64,000 nt of DNA from Bacillus sp. FJAT-14578 (GTDB lineage Bacteria; Bacillota; Bacilli; Bacillales; Bacillaceae_H): assembly GCF_000504165.1 (NCBI RefSeq), contig NZ_AYSE01000005.1, forward strand, positions 248,001 to 312,000, given 5' to 3'. Shown piece by piece: positions 1 to 10,289 of the stretch (its first letter is position 1; each line of letters starts with the position of its first letter). The position numbers and the translations under genes are program-made. A model generated the notes under the pieces. The model saw only the letters and a program-made list of their open reading frames with translations, did no database searches and was not told the DNA's origin.

Positions 1-2646
1 GTATCTGCTGTGGTGGCGGCTGGGGTGATGGCCCCTGTCGCGAGTGCGGCCACTTTTCCGGATGTCGAAAAGGGGACTTCCCACGCGGAAGCGATTGATG
101 CATTAACGGATAAAGGGATTATAAAAGGTTATCCAAATGGCACTTTTGGTCCGAATGATCCTATCACTCGCGCGCAGACAGCGAAGATGATTGCACGTAC
201 CATTGAAGGTGAAGGGAAAGCGGAAGCGGTATTTACGGATGTAGCTGCAGACTCTCAGGACCAAGAACTGGTGAAGGCTGCTTATGAAGTGTTTACAGAG
301 AAAGCCATGACCGGTGCAAACGGCCAGTTGATGCCTTACTCCCATATTACACGTGAACAAATGGCCAAGGTGCTAGTAGAAGCATTCGATTTGATTCGGA
401 TTGCAGGAAAGGAAAGCCGGGTAAAAGATTTAGATCAAGCGCAGGACCAGTTCCGTTCTTACATCGAGATTCTTTCGGAAAATGGCGTGACCAATGTTGA
501 ATTATTCAAACCGAAAGAAAAGGTAACGAGAGCCCAATTCGCATCGTTCGTTTATCGTGCCTTGTCAGCACAGCGTGGTGACATTACGTCAGTGGCTTCA
601 TTGGAAGATATCCGAGTGAAGGAAGACCAGCCGGTCGAGCTTCCGAAAACGGTGGAGGTTACATATGCCAATGGTGAAAAAGGGGAAGTAGAGGTTCAAT
701 GGAGCAAAGTGGATACTTCTAAGGCAGGCGAGTTCACGGTAGAAGGTACCATTGAAGGAACCGATAAAAAAGCATCTGTCAAAGTGATGGTGGAAGCGGT
801 AACCCCAATGGTGACAAAGGTGGAGGCGGTCAACTTACAAACCGTTGAACTTCATTTCAATAAAAAGATAAACGAGGATACATTGGCAGCCAGTGATATT
901 ACAGTAGAAGGCAAAGCGGTTGAATCGGTCGAGCTCCAAGATGACGGAATGACGGTAGTGGCGACAACAGAATCCCCGCTTGTGAACAATAGAAATTATC
1001 GCTTTGTTGTAGACGGGGTAGAGACGATGGGTGGAGAAGATTTCACGGCATTCGATGAAGTACTGAAAGTGAATGATGATACGGCACCGGCTGTTGCTTC
1101 ATTCCATTACATCAAGGCCGCGGATAAAGTGACGATTCATTTCACCGAGCCGCTTTCAACGGTCGGAACATTAACGTTAAAGGATGAAGATGGTGTCACG
1201 AAAACCATTACCGCCCCATTCACGGCAGGAAATGATGTGGTCGAAATCGATACCTCTTCACTCGAAGATGGCCGCTATACGCTCACGATGGTTGGTGCGA
1301 AGGATTTGGCCGATAACTATTTTGCCAATAATAAAGTGGAAGCCGATTTGACGATCGGTTCAGACGATCAAACAGCGCCAGAAGTCCAAAAAGTCACTCC
1401 TTTAAGCAAGAATCTCGTCGAAGTCACATTCAGCGAACCCCTTTATGAAGCGGGTACCCTTTCGGTCAACGGTGACAGTGCCTTCTCTTTAATGAAAGAC
1501 AGCAAAGTGGATACAACGGGCGACTATAAGGTGGATGCGACAGGGAAGGTTTATACGATTAACATCGGTTCCTTGAATAATGACGCTTTTAACAAGTTGA
1601 CATTCGCCGGTCAAAAGGATGATGCGGGCAACGAGATTAAAACGGTTACCGAGACGGTTTCCTATTTGGATCAAACGGCTGCAGGCATCGTCGAAACAAG
1701 AACGAAAGGCAATCTTGTATACGTGACCTTTGATGAAATCGTTGCTCTTTCTTCAGGGACAACGGCTAGACTTGTGGCGCCGAACGGGGTCGTAAAAACG
1801 GTAAAAGCCGAAGATATCACGGTAAACCCTTATAATAGCGAACGAATTGTCGTGGACCTTGGCGATTACATTTCTGAAGTGGTCGAAGGTGCTTATCGTT
1901 TGGAGTTTGCAGATGGCGGAGTGAAAGATTTAGATAACAATAGCGAAGCATATAAAGTCTATTTCACGTTAACGGCGGATGCGGATACGGTAAGACCGGA
2001 ACTTTCCGATTCAAACGGCGAAACGGCGGGGAATGTGACATATGACGCCGCAAACGGGACAGTGAAGGTCCAATATAATGAGAACATGAGTGCAAGCGCC
2101 ATCGATGTGAACAACTATACAGTGGATGGCATCAACGTGTTTGAAGACGCCTATTTCAATGGAGGCATGCAAGAAGTTGTGCTTGAGTTGAAGGACGGAC
2201 AATTCCAGGAAAACGCGAATCGTGTCTTTAAGATCCAAAACGTCAAGGATGCGGCCGGCAATCTGTTAAAAGGGGACGTTTATCAAGAAACGATTCAGTT
2301 TATGGATAATACGAAACCTTCCTTATTAAATGCTGTTTTAGCAGCTGACGGTTCGAAAATCGTGTTGACCTTCAACGAGGCGCTTACGGATGCGACAATC
2401 GGAGGAAACGAGAGTGCCCCTTCTGCCGATTTCCAAGTCTTCATTGATAACGCGGCAAAAGCCTATCAAAACGAAACGGCTGTAGCCAATTCGGGGAACA
2501 CGAAATATGAGATCGTATTCAATGAACCGCTCACGGCAACGGAAGCAGCCAAAGCCATTACGATTAAACCAGCAACCAACATGGATATCACCGATCAATC
2601 GGGCAACGTGTTAAGCAGCTTTTCCAATCTTCAAGTTACCAAATAA
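1..2646 (+). CDS. S-layer-like protein with three N-terminal SLH repeats (5' partial)
   Basis: The reading frame is open from base 1 and the first visible residues (VSAVVAAGVMAPVASAA) look like the end of a signal peptide, so the true start lies upstream of the window. Three SLH repeats follow within about 190 residues (FPDV, GYPNGTFGPNDPITRAQ, then two weaker copies ending in VTRAQFASFVYRAL). After them come an Ig-like domain near residue 200 and a long series of bacterial Ig-like, SbsA-type beta domains ending in QVTK. SLH domains bind pyruvylated secondary wall polymer, so the protein should sit on the outside of the wall. The size and the tail of Ig-like repeats fit an S-layer or S-layer-associated protein. 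A terminator follows directly. It could be an accessory SLH adhesin rather than the main S-layer subunit. Confidence 0.9.
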   Translation, partial: VSAVVAAGVMAPVASAATFPDVEKGTSHAEAIDALTDKGIIKGYPNGTFGPNDPITRAQTAKMIARTIEGEGKAEAVFTDVAADSQDQELVKAAYEVFTEKAMTGANGQLMPYSHITREQMAKVLVEAFDLIRIAGKESRVKDLDQAQDQFRSYIEILSENGVTNVELFKPKEKVTRAQFASFVYRALSAQRGDITSVASLEDIRVKEDQPVELPKTVEVTYANGEKGEVEVQWSKVDTSKAGEFTVEGTIEGTDKKASVKVMVEAVTPMVTKVEAVNLQTVELHFNKKINEDTLAASDITVEGKAVESVELQDDGMTVVATTESPLVNNRNYRFVVDGVETMGGEDFTAFDEVLKVNDDTAPAVASFHYIKAADKVTIHFTEPLSTVGTLTLKDEDGVTKTITAPFTAGNDVVEIDTSSLEDGRYTLTMVGAKDLADNYFANNKVEADLTIGSDDQTAPEVQKVTPLSKNLVEVTFSEPLYEAGTLSVNGDSAFSLMKDSKVDTTGDYKVDATGKVYTINIGSLNNDAFNKLTFAGQKDDAGNEIKTVTETVSYLDQTAAGIVETRTKGNLVYVTFDEIVALSSGTTARLVAPNGVVKTVKAEDITVNPYNSERIVVDLGDYISEVVEGAYRLEFADGGVKDLDNNSEAYKVYFTLTADADTVRPELSDSNGETAGNVTYDAANGTVKVQYNENMSASAIDVNNYTVDGINVFEDAYFNGGMQEVVLELKDGQFQENANRVFKIQNVKDAAGNLLKGDVYQETIQFMDNTKPSLLNAVLAADGSKIVLTFNEALTDATIGGNESAPSADFQVFIDNAAKAYQNETAVANSGNTKYEIVFNEPLTATEAAKAITIKPATNMDITDQSGNVLSSFSNLQVTK

Positions 2647-2655
2647 GATTCATGT

Positions 2656-2695
2656 AAAAATGGTCATGGGCTAATGTTTGCCCATGACCATTTTT
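2656..2695. terminator. Bidirectional Rho-independent terminator
   Basis: A perfect 16-bp stem with an 8-base loop has A-tract and T-tract ends. It lies between the convergent SLH gene and the Ctp-type protease gene and can serve both. Confidence 0.9.
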
Positions 2696-2707
2696 GGTAA
2701 ATCAAGA

Positions 2708-4081
2708 TTATTGAACGTCGATTTCGACTCTGTTGCCCTGTTTGATTTCTTTTCCTTTAAACGTCTTCCATCCCGGGTGGACGATGAGCATGTATTCTCC
2801 ATCCGGTTTTAGCGCTTCTTTCGGGTGGATGGCCACTTGTCGAAGGGTTGTTTGGGTGAAGTCGACAGGGATGGCTTGGCCGCCGAGTTCAACCAATTCG
2901 ATTTTTTGGCGGAGTAAAGAATGCCCGTTTACCGGTTCGGGGAACGTGATGGTAAAGTCTTTCGTTGGTTCGACATCCTTTAAGTCCGGCCACTCTTTGT
3001 ACGTTTTGTACTTTGCCTCCAGCCATGCTTCGTGTGCGTCTTCCAATGGAGTTTCCGTGCTGATGTGGGGAACGATTCCCGTTTGCTGGATCACTTCCCC
3101 TTTTGGTGTATAAAAGCGATAGGTGGTGAGCTTTAAGACATCTCCGTTTTCCAATTCAAACAATGTTTGCATCAAGCCTTTTCCGAAGGTTTTTTCTCCA
3201 TATAAGACGGCGTTATCCGTTGCTTTTAACGTCCCGGCCACAATTTCGGAAGAGCTGGCGCTGTTTCCGTTCGTGAGAAGGGCGATGGGACCGGAGAATT
3301 TCCGTTTTTGCGGGATTGCCGGATAGGCTTCCTTGCCGGCCCTGCTTTCAACGATTAAAGCGGTACGGATCGATGGAAACATTCCAAGCATTTCAAGGGC
3401 GGAATCGACGTAGCCGCCCGGGTTATCGCGTAAATCGACAATCCAATGTTCAACATCGGGCATGTCCGCCAGCGCCTTTTGTAAAGAAGGTACCGTTTCT
3501 TCATTGAAACTAGCAATATATATATAACCGGCATTTCCTGCCAGGCGTTCTGTGATGACGGTCGGAAAAACGATTTCTTCTCTTGTTACATGAAAGGATG
3601 TTGTTTCCTCGCCGCGCTGAATGACAAGCGACACGCTCGTGCCCGCTTCTCCTTGAAGGAGTTCGGCCGCCTGTTCGAGAGTCAATCCAAACAGCGTTTG
3701 ACCATTGACCGAAACGATGATATCCCCTTCCTGCAATCCGGCGCGATCGGCAGGAGAACCGGGGTATACGGTTGGAATCATGAGCTTTTGTTCCTGCTGC
3801 TCAAGGCCGATGCCGATTCCGACATAACTTTGATTGATGGCATTCATGAATTGCTGGTACTCTTCCGCCGTAAAGTGCGTGGAGTACGGGTCGAGCTTCG
3901 ATAAAACCTCATCTATGGTCGGCAGATGGAGAACCGAATCATCCACTTTATCTACATAATAATTTTCGACATAATCTCGGACTTCCTCAATTGGTTCTGC
4001 TCCGTAAGCACTAGATGTAAAGCCGGAAAGAGCGACGGCGATGGCAGCCAGGTGCATCGTGAGCTTGGGTGTAAGCTTCAT
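2708..4081 (-). CDS. Carboxy-terminal processing protease (S41 family, PDZ domain)
   Basis: 457-residue secreted serine protease. A signal peptide occupies about residues 1-27. A PDZ domain spans roughly 85-160 (GSPADRAGLQEGDIIVSVNG). The S41 catalytic domain follows, with the DLRDNPGG motif, a Ser-rich active-site segment NSASSSEI (about 274-279) and the general-base lysine in TFGKG (about 301). The last 100 residues form a small beta-rich domain with no recognised role. The ATG at 4081 is preferred over the longer frame (4147) because a purine-rich ribosome binding site precedes it. CtpA/CtpB proteases degrade or process exported proteins; the neighbours suggest envelope substrates here. 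It faces the SLH gene convergently. Confidence 0.9.
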   Translation of the reverse strand: MKLTPKLTMHLAAIAVALSGFTSSAYGAEPIEEVRDYVENYYVDKVDDSVLHLPTIDEVLSKLDPYSTHFTAEEYQQFMNAINQSYVGIGIGLEQQEQKLMIPTVYPGSPADRAGLQEGDIIVSVNGQTLFGLTLEQAAELLQGEAGTSVSLVIQRGEETTSFHVTREEIVFPTVITERLAGNAGYIYIASFNEETVPSLQKALADMPDVEHWIVDLRDNPGGYVDSALEMLGMFPSIRTALIVESRAGKEAYPAIPQKRKFSGPIALLTNGNSASSSEIVAGTLKATDNAVLYGEKTFGKGLMQTLFELENGDVLKLTTYRFYTPKGEVIQQTGIVPHISTETPLEDAHEAWLEAKYKTYKEWPDLKDVEPTKDFTITFPEPVNGHSLLRQKIELVELGGQAIPVDFTQTTLRQVAIHPKEALKPDGEYMLIVHPGWKTFKGKEIKQGNRVEIDVQ

Positions 4082-4224
4082 CCTTTTTTCCCTATCCCTT
4101 CCTATGAATCTTATTGTATTATACAATAGTGATAGAAAAATAGTCACGAGTTTCCATAATGTGGAGTAATTTTACAAATTCCACTTATATTTTTAGAGAA
4201 AAATAGCGAGGAGTGTTGGGGAGA

Positions 4225-6990
4225 ATGGATTGGAAAAAACCGTTGCTTGCGCTGGTGCTTGGCTTCCAGGTAGTTGCGAGCGGCATGCCTGCTGCGACTG
4301 TCGAAGCCATTGAGGTATCAAGCGGCACGGTCAATGAACGTACTCAAGTGACACCGGGAGTTACATACAAGGACATTCGACACGGTGGTTCGACACCGCA
4401 GGCGGTCCGTGTACTGGAAATGAATTTGGCAGACCCTTATACAAAAGTAGAGGTTGGAGTACCGGACCCGCTATCGAAGCGAGCAACCGTTACGTCCCAG
4501 GCGAAAGCTGATACAATAGCGGGACATTCGGTTGTCGGAGCTGTGAATGCAGGGTTCTTTCATTTTGACACCGGTCTTCCGGCTTATTTATTGGCAGTGA
4601 ACAATACCATCATGAATTTAGGGGTCATTTCAAGCGGCTTTGATGAGTATATGAGCGTGCCGACTGCATTTGGAGTGGGAGCCGACGGAAAACCGTTGAT
4701 CGATCAGTTTGCTTATCAATCTTCCGTCGCGTATTCAGGCGGTCAGCTCTCAGTTTCTTCTATTAATAAGGCGCGCGGTACAAACGAAGTAATTCTTTAT
4801 ACACCGCAATTCAGTTATTCGAGTACAAGAACGAATTCGTATGGAATGGAAGTTGTCGTCACGAAAGCTTCTAAGCGTGTCGATCAAGGATTGCAGTTTG
4901 GAGAGGTTGTAACAGGGACCGTTCAAGCGGTTACACCGTACGGAGGGGGGAACTCCGTCATTCCGCAAGACGGTTTTGTTTTATCGGTTCAAGGAGGAAC
5001 GTTGGCGGCTTCCTTAAAGGATATGAAACCGGGCGACCCGATTCAGTTGACGGTTGATATCGAACCGAAATGGAAAAATGCCGAGTACATTTTGGCGAGC
5101 GGACCGATGCTTGTCAAAGACGGGAAAGTTTCGATGACAATTGACCCGAACAGTTCGCGTGCGAAAGAACGTAATCCGCGTACGGCCGTGGCTGTCAGCA
5201 AAGACCGCAGCAAAGTCTTTTTCGTAACAGCGGATGGACGTCAGAGCGGTTACGCAAACGGGATGACACTGCCTGAGTTTGCAGAATACCTCGTGAGTTT
5301 AGGGGCGGACCGGGCATTGAACTTGGACGGGGGCGGTTCCACGGCGATGGCCGTCCGTAAACCGGGAAATGTTTATGCGACATTAGCCAATTCTCCGTCA
5401 CAGACGGCAGAAAGAGCGGTTTCAACAACTCTTCAAGCTGTCAGCACGGCTCCTATTGGGGAAGCGGTCACGTTGAATGCGGGATTGACGGCACCATCCA
5501 TCGCTACAGGGGGGACGACCACTGTTAGCATCAAATCGGCATTGGATCGTTACAACAATGTCATAAACGTCGACGCTTCGAAGGCATCCCTATCGATAGA
5601 AGGCGATCTTGCCGGTACATTTAATGGCATGACGTTTACAGCGACAAAAGGAGGAAGCGGTTCGATTGTCGTCAAATATGGACAAGCCGTTGTGAAACTG
5701 CCTTTGACCGTAAATGATACAATCAAGCAAATTGTGATTCAACCAGGTTCTCTTCCAATCGGGGAAGGAAGCACAGCACAGATGGCCGTCAAAGGAGTGG
5801 ACGGAAATGGAAAAGCGGTGACGCTAAATCCTGCGGTCCTGAAATGGTCCGTTTCCGGAAATGTGGGAACCATTTCACCGAGCGGTTTATTTACGGCGGG
5901 AAGTGCAAAAGGCAAGGGGACCATCTCGGCTTCCTTTAATTCGGTATCTTCTTCTATTCCGGTAACGGTCGGAAGCGATCCGCTTACCGTGAGTAATATG
6001 GACGATGTGAACCAATGGAGCAGTTCGGCTGCCCGTGCCAATGCGTCGCTTGCAGCAAGCGATGTGGTGAATGAAGGAAAAGGAGCGGTAAAGCTTCAAT
6101 ATGACTTTACACCGGCAAAAGGTGAAATCGCGGCGGCCTATGTCAACGCAAAACAGCCGCTTGCCGTAGCGGGTAAACCGTTAAGCTTAGGTATGTGGGT
6201 ACATGGAGACGGCAAAGGCCACTGGCTCAGGGGGAAAATCGTCGACGGAAATGGTACGGAGCATACGATTAACTTTACAGAAGAAGGCGGCTTGAATTGG
6301 ACGGGCTGGAAACATGTCCAAGCCCCTATTCCTGCCAACGCGGTACTGCCGCTGCAGCTGAAACAAGTTTACGTGGCGGAAGCCTCTGCCGAAAAGCAGG
6401 GAACGGGCGCGATTACGTTTGATGGGTTGCAAGCCGTCTACAGCAGCGGAACGTCTTTTGCCAAACCGTTGTTTACGGATGTAAAAAATGATCATTGGGC
6501 ATATAATGAAATCCAATATTGGACAGAGCTCGAGGTCATCACAGGATATGGCGACGGTTCCTTTAAGCCGGACCAACCGTTAAAACGGTCCCATGCCGCC
6601 ATCTTATTGGCTAAAGCGATGAAATTGGATACATCCAACCCTGTCGATCCGGGCTTTTCCGATGTACCGGCAGACCATATGTATTATAAGGAAATTGCTA
6701 CGATTGCCAAGATGGGAATTGTAACAGGAAAGCCGGATGGGCGCTTCGATCCGAGCGGAACATTAACAAGAGCCCAGATGGCCGCCGTTTTGACCCGTGC
6801 ATATGGTCTGGAGGGGACCATTCCTCAAAACTTCGGGGATGTGCCAACTGATCATTGGGCTTACAAGGAAATTTCCGCGTTAGCGGCCAATGGCATTACA
6901 ACAGGGTATAAGGAAGATAACACCTTCCGACCGCAAAACCCGGTAACACGTGCCCAGTTCAGCGCGTTCCTTTATCGGATTCTACAATAA
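4225..6990 (+). CDS. Phosphodiester glycosidase (NAGPA-like) with Ig-like domains and C-terminal SLH anchor
   Basis: About 921 residues. A signal peptide is followed by a NAGPA-type phosphodiester glycosidase domain (roughly 50-405) with the family landmarks NAGFF, NPRTAVAV and LNLDGGGST. Two Ig-like segments follow, then a carbohydrate-binding-like jelly-roll region (about 590-745), then three SLH repeats that end the protein (DVKNDHWAYNEI, ITGYGDGSFKPDQPLKRS, RPQNPVTRAQFSAFLYRIL). The family removes sugars linked through phosphodiesters, so a wall teichoic or capsular polymer is a likely substrate; that is inference. The ATG at 4225 is favoured by GAGGAG about 11 bases upstream; GTG and TTG codons at 4213 and 4216 are alternatives. 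Confidence 0.88.
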   Translation: MDWKKPLLALVLGFQVVASGMPAATVEAIEVSSGTVNERTQVTPGVTYKDIRHGGSTPQAVRVLEMNLADPYTKVEVGVPDPLSKRATVTSQAKADTIAGHSVVGAVNAGFFHFDTGLPAYLLAVNNTIMNLGVISSGFDEYMSVPTAFGVGADGKPLIDQFAYQSSVAYSGGQLSVSSINKARGTNEVILYTPQFSYSSTRTNSYGMEVVVTKASKRVDQGLQFGEVVTGTVQAVTPYGGGNSVIPQDGFVLSVQGGTLAASLKDMKPGDPIQLTVDIEPKWKNAEYILASGPMLVKDGKVSMTIDPNSSRAKERNPRTAVAVSKDRSKVFFVTADGRQSGYANGMTLPEFAEYLVSLGADRALNLDGGGSTAMAVRKPGNVYATLANSPSQTAERAVSTTLQAVSTAPIGEAVTLNAGLTAPSIATGGTTTVSIKSALDRYNNVINVDASKASLSIEGDLAGTFNGMTFTATKGGSGSIVVKYGQAVVKLPLTVNDTIKQIVIQPGSLPIGEGSTAQMAVKGVDGNGKAVTLNPAVLKWSVSGNVGTISPSGLFTAGSAKGKGTISASFNSVSSSIPVTVGSDPLTVSNMDDVNQWSSSAARANASLAASDVVNEGKGAVKLQYDFTPAKGEIAAAYVNAKQPLAVAGKPLSLGMWVHGDGKGHWLRGKIVDGNGTEHTINFTEEGGLNWTGWKHVQAPIPANAVLPLQLKQVYVAEASAEKQGTGAITFDGLQAVYSSGTSFAKPLFTDVKNDHWAYNEIQYWTELEVITGYGDGSFKPDQPLKRSHAAILLAKAMKLDTSNPVDPGFSDVPADHMYYKEIATIAKMGIVTGKPDGRFDPSGTLTRAQMAAVLTRAYGLEGTIPQNFGDVPTDHWAYKEISALAANGITTGYKEDNTFRPQNPVTRAQFSAFLYRILQ

Positions 6991-6992
6991 AT

Positions 6993-7035
6993 AAAACAGA
7001 AAGGATGGGTAAAGAGCGCCCATCCTTTCTGTTTT
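6993..7035. terminator. Rho-independent terminator
   Basis: A 17-bp perfect stem (AAAACAGAAAGGATGGG and its complement) ends in a T tract directly after the SLH-glycosidase stop codon. Confidence 0.9.
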
Positions 7036-7306
7036 ACTAAGGCCCATGTACGTTTTATCCAAGGTATAATACGTGTAAAAAGAATGGATAAGTTTCCATA
7101 TTCATAATGTAAGATTTTTTTATTTAATTAAAGTATAAGAATGCTGAAAGAGGATATACTAAAGATAACAAGGTTATATCCCCCCTTTCTTAAGGCTCTA
7201 TGCAAAAGTGTAGGGTCTTTTTTCTTTTCCTGAATGTATGAAATTAGATAAGAGCCCGCATTTCATTTTATTTAATGATCAACATTAACGTCTAACACAG
7301 CCAAAT
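7036..7306 (+). other. Intergenic region with an isolated terminator-like hairpin; possible small RNA
   Basis: No convincing ORF. A TATAAT box lies at 7065-7070 but has no good -35 partner. An eight-pair hairpin (AGGCTCTA 7193-7200 with TAGGGTCT 7211-7218, including G-U pairs) is followed by TTTTTT. It is not needed by either flanking gene, because each has its own terminator. A short transcript ending near 7222 is possible; the evidence is weak. Confidence 0.3.
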
Positions 7307-7352
7307 AAAAAGCAGAAGCCAAACATAGTTTCATGTTTGGCTTCTGCTTTTT
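7307..7352. terminator. Rho-independent terminator for the deacetylase gene
   Basis: A long perfect stem (AAAAAGCAGAAGCCAAACA and its complement) overlaps the stop region of the minus-strand deacetylase gene. Confidence 0.85.
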
Positions 7353-8586
7353 ATTTTAGGCCGGATACGATTTGTTTGAATTCATCCATCGTTGTGGAAG
7401 GGTAGACGCCGAAACGCTGGATTTCGTAGAGTGATTCGTTCGGTTCCGCGTAGCCTTCTTTCGTGGAAAAAGCAGCCGTGTAACCTGTTTGCTTCACCAG
7501 CGAAATGGTTTCAGGCGTGTACTGGCCGAAAGGGTAGCAAAAATAAGACGTTTGAAGAATGTCACGGCTTGTCGTGAAATCAGCCACCAATTCGGCTGGC
7601 GATTTCAATAAAACCTGTGATGTCATCCCTTCTAAATTATGCAATCCGTTTGTATGGCTGCCGAATTTAAATACGTCTTTCATGCTTTCCATCTCCTGTG
7701 TACTCAAGAATTGTAAGCGGGTTGGATCGAATTCGGCAGGCTGCGGTTGAATCCGGTTTGTAATAATGAAGGCCGTCGCATGCATATTGTATTGTTTTAA
7801 AATCGGATACGCATATAAATAATTGGTTTTATGGCCATCGTCAAATGTAATCAGAACAGATTTTTTAGGAAGACGAAGCTCGCCTTTCATAAACAGGATC
7901 AATTCGTCATCCATAATGGTCGTATACCCTTCATCAGCCAAGTATTTCATCTGCTGCTCGAAGTTTTCCAAATTTAAAATCACGTTATTGTTCGGGAACT
8001 GGTTCTCGGCTTGTCTTAACAGATGGTGATACATGAGAACCGGAACGGCGGTTGCATAAGGTGATTCCTCCTTAGGGGGAGTGATGTCTGATTTTGCTAC
8101 AAATCCTTTGACCCCGGCAAGGTCGATGCCGTAAAAATCACCTTGTTCAAACAAAACAGGGTACGTCATTCCTTTCAATAAAGAAGCGACCGTCTTCCCT
8201 TCGGTTGAAGGAGAGGCGAATACCGGTGTATCTTTTATCGCTTTAATAGATGCGTCGGTAGGCTTGTAACTAATATTGATAGACTGGATGTTTTTATTTT
8301 CAGCCTTTTTTATACGGATCTTAGCCACATAAACATCTTTTTGTTCAACTTTTAGCTTGTACCAGTTTTGGCTGGCTGACCCTTGAAGCTCATAAGCCTG
8401 CTTGGAATTCAAGATCATATAAGGAAGCAGTTTGCCGTCAACTTTTTCATAAATCATGACATGGTTGTACTTCATTTCAACCCATTTTTTCGGTGTGTTG
8501 GTTTGGGCGTGTGCATCAAATGTCCATAAATGACAAAAAACAGTGAGCAACAGTAAACATATTACGATTTTTTTCAACATAATCAT
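7351..8586 (-). CDS. Secreted polysaccharide deacetylase with N-terminal SH3-like region
   Basis: 411 residues. A signal peptide (about 1-28, ending near AHA) precedes about 140 residues that read as two SH3-like beta repeats. A NodB-type deacetylase domain covers the C-terminal 230 residues: VPVLMYHHL, the metal and catalytic motif TFDDGH, the second metal motif GSHTNGLH, then CYPFGQY and a closing RFGV segment. These proteins de-N-acetylate peptidoglycan, chitin-like or biofilm polysaccharides; the substrate cannot be read here. The start at 8586 has AAGAGA six bases upstream; an internal ATG two codons later is an alternative. It is divergent from the SLH amidase gene. Confidence 0.9.
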   Translation of the reverse strand: MIMLKKIVICLLLLTVFCHLWTFDAHAQTNTPKKWVEMKYNHVMIYEKVDGKLLPYMILNSKQAYELQGSASQNWYKLKVEQKDVYVAKIRIKKAENKNIQSINISYKPTDASIKAIKDTPVFASPSTEGKTVASLLKGMTYPVLFEQGDFYGIDLAGVKGFVAKSDITPPKEESPYATAVPVLMYHHLLRQAENQFPNNNVILNLENFEQQMKYLADEGYTTIMDDELILFMKGELRLPKKSVLITFDDGHKTNYLYAYPILKQYNMHATAFIITNRIQPQPAEFDPTRLQFLSTQEMESMKDVFKFGSHTNGLHNLEGMTSQVLLKSPAELVADFTTSRDILQTSYFCYPFGQYTPETISLVKQTGYTAAFSTKEGYAEPNESLYEIQRFGVYPSTTMDEFKQIVSGLK

Positions 8587-8834
8587 CCATTTCTCTTAAA
8601 CTTTTAGTTCATCTGTCCGATAAAAAGGGCAGGATAAATATTGACCAACTGGGTTAAATACCCAAGTTATTATACTTTAAAACTACTATTTTTACAATAA
8701 ATTACATTGTTGGATAAGTATTTCTTTTGTCCTAGTAATTTGTTCTAAAAAATCAATACTAATATTTTATGGAAACATAGTAATATATTTGTTAACCTAG
8801 GAATATGTTGTAAATTGAAAGGAGCCGTCAAATT

Positions 8835-10286
8835 ATGTTGAAAAAAATCCTATCCTGCACAGCTGTAGGGTTTTTTGTCGCGATGTCACCGCTTTCTGCG
8901 GCCACACCTCATCCGGTCATGGAGGTTAGCGCAGCAGCGAGCTTTTCGGATGTTCCATCCACTCATTGGGCAAGCAAGGAAATCTATTACTTAAGTTCTA
9001 AATCGATCGTTAAAGGGTATGGGAGCTATTTTGCGCCTAATAAAGAAGTTACACGTGCCCAAGCAGCTAAAATGCTGTTGATCGCGTTAGGGGAAAAGGA
9101 AGCAACTGTTTCATCCGCTACGTTTAAGGATGTTCCAAAGAGCCACTGGGCTTCCGGCTGGATTGAAAAAGCTTATCAGCTTGGGATTTTCTCTGGAAAG
9201 GGCAATGGCCAATTCGGTCCAGAGGATAATTTAACACGTCAACAAATGACCAAAATTCTCGTAAATGCGTTTGATGTGCCGATTCCGGCCGATCGGAATG
9301 AACCGTTTATCGACGTATACATTAATCACGAAATGCGTCCTTATATTAGTGCGCTTTATAACGAAGGGATTATCACGAAAAATGATGGTTACTTTAAACC
9401 GTTTAACTTGGCGGACCGTGCCATATTTTCCGCTTCTTTGGCGCGTACCATCAATCCGGATTTCCGCGTGAAATCGGTGGATGATGATGTGTCCGGCGTC
9501 GATACGGAAAAGCCTCCGGCGTCCATTGATGCATCGACGGTGGCGGTATCATTGACTACCGGCTTAAATATTCGTTCAGGTCCGGCTACAAGCAATGGGG
9601 TGATCGGAACGCTTTCGAAGGGGCAAACCGTTCCCGTCTTATCTGTAAGCGGCAACTGGGTGAAGGTCCAATATGGAAGCCAAGTCGGTTATGTCAGCAA
9701 GCTTTATTTGAAGCTGAAAAATACGGAAGGAAATCCCGTGGCAGAGCGAGTGATTGTCCTTGATGCCGGACATGGCGGAAAAGATCCTGGAGCCGTCGGT
9801 TCCGGTATTACAGAAAAACAAATTGTAATCGAAGTGGCAAAGCGTGTGGAAGCGAAGTTAAAAACAGCGGGTGCGACGGTCATCATGACTCGTTCTGGTG
9901 ATACATATCCAACGCTTGGAGACCGTGTGGATTTGGCGAAAGATAAATATGCGGATATGTTTGTGAGTATCCATGCCAATTCTGGAAGCCCAAGTGCAAG
10001 CGGTACGGAAACGTACTATGATACTTCGCAAAACTTGAATGGCGAAGAGAGCAAAAAGCTAGCTTCTGAAATTCAAAAACAAATCATTTCCCTTGTCGGT
10101 ACGAATGATCGCGGCATTAAAGACAATGATTTTTATGTCCTTCGAAACAATGATATGCCGAGCGTACTTGTTGAACTAGGGTTTATTACAAACTCAGGAG
10201 ACTTGGCCAAGTTAAAGTCAGAGGAATATTATGACTTGTTTGCGGAAGCCATCTATCGCGGAGTTGTCGAGTACTATAAAAAATAA
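8835..10286 (+). CDS. N-acetylmuramoyl-L-alanine amidase with SLH and SH3b domains
   Basis: 483 residues. A signal peptide (about 1-35) is followed by three SLH repeats (about 36-215), an SH3b domain (about 240-290, LNIRSGPATSNGVIGTLSKG) and a C-terminal Amidase_3 domain (about 300-483). Zinc and catalytic motifs are intact: LDAGHGGKDPGA, the mid-domain SIHAN and the closing VELGF. It cleaves the amide between MurNAc and the stem peptide. The SLH repeats replace the CWB2-type repeats of B. subtilis LytC, so anchoring should depend on CsaB-modified polymer, encoded next. A SpoIID/LytB-type enhancer lies about 6 kb away. The start is fixed by GAAAGGAG ten bases upstream. Confidence 0.93.
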   Translation: MLKKILSCTAVGFFVAMSPLSAATPHPVMEVSAAASFSDVPSTHWASKEIYYLSSKSIVKGYGSYFAPNKEVTRAQAAKMLLIALGEKEATVSSATFKDVPKSHWASGWIEKAYQLGIFSGKGNGQFGPEDNLTRQQMTKILVNAFDVPIPADRNEPFIDVYINHEMRPYISALYNEGIITKNDGYFKPFNLADRAIFSASLARTINPDFRVKSVDDDVSGVDTEKPPASIDASTVAVSLTTGLNIRSGPATSNGVIGTLSKGQTVPVLSVSGNWVKVQYGSQVGYVSKLYLKLKNTEGNPVAERVIVLDAGHGGKDPGAVGSGITEKQIVIEVAKRVEAKLKTAGATVIMTRSGDTYPTLGDRVDLAKDKYADMFVSIHANSGSPSASGTETYYDTSQNLNGEESKKLASEIQKQIISLVGTNDRGIKDNDFYVLRNNDMPSVLVELGFITNSGDLAKLKSEEYYDLFAEAIYRGVVEYYKK

Positions 10287-10289
10287 AAA

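Noticed and set aside
7036..7222. Possible riboswitch between the SLH glycosidase and deacetylase genes
   Set aside because: No known aptamer core was recognised, and the downstream gene is on the opposite strand.
7559..7750. Plus-strand ORFs antisense to the deacetylase gene
   Set aside because: They are frame shadows of a well-supported gene on the other strand, as are most short ORFs opposite the flagellar and com genes.
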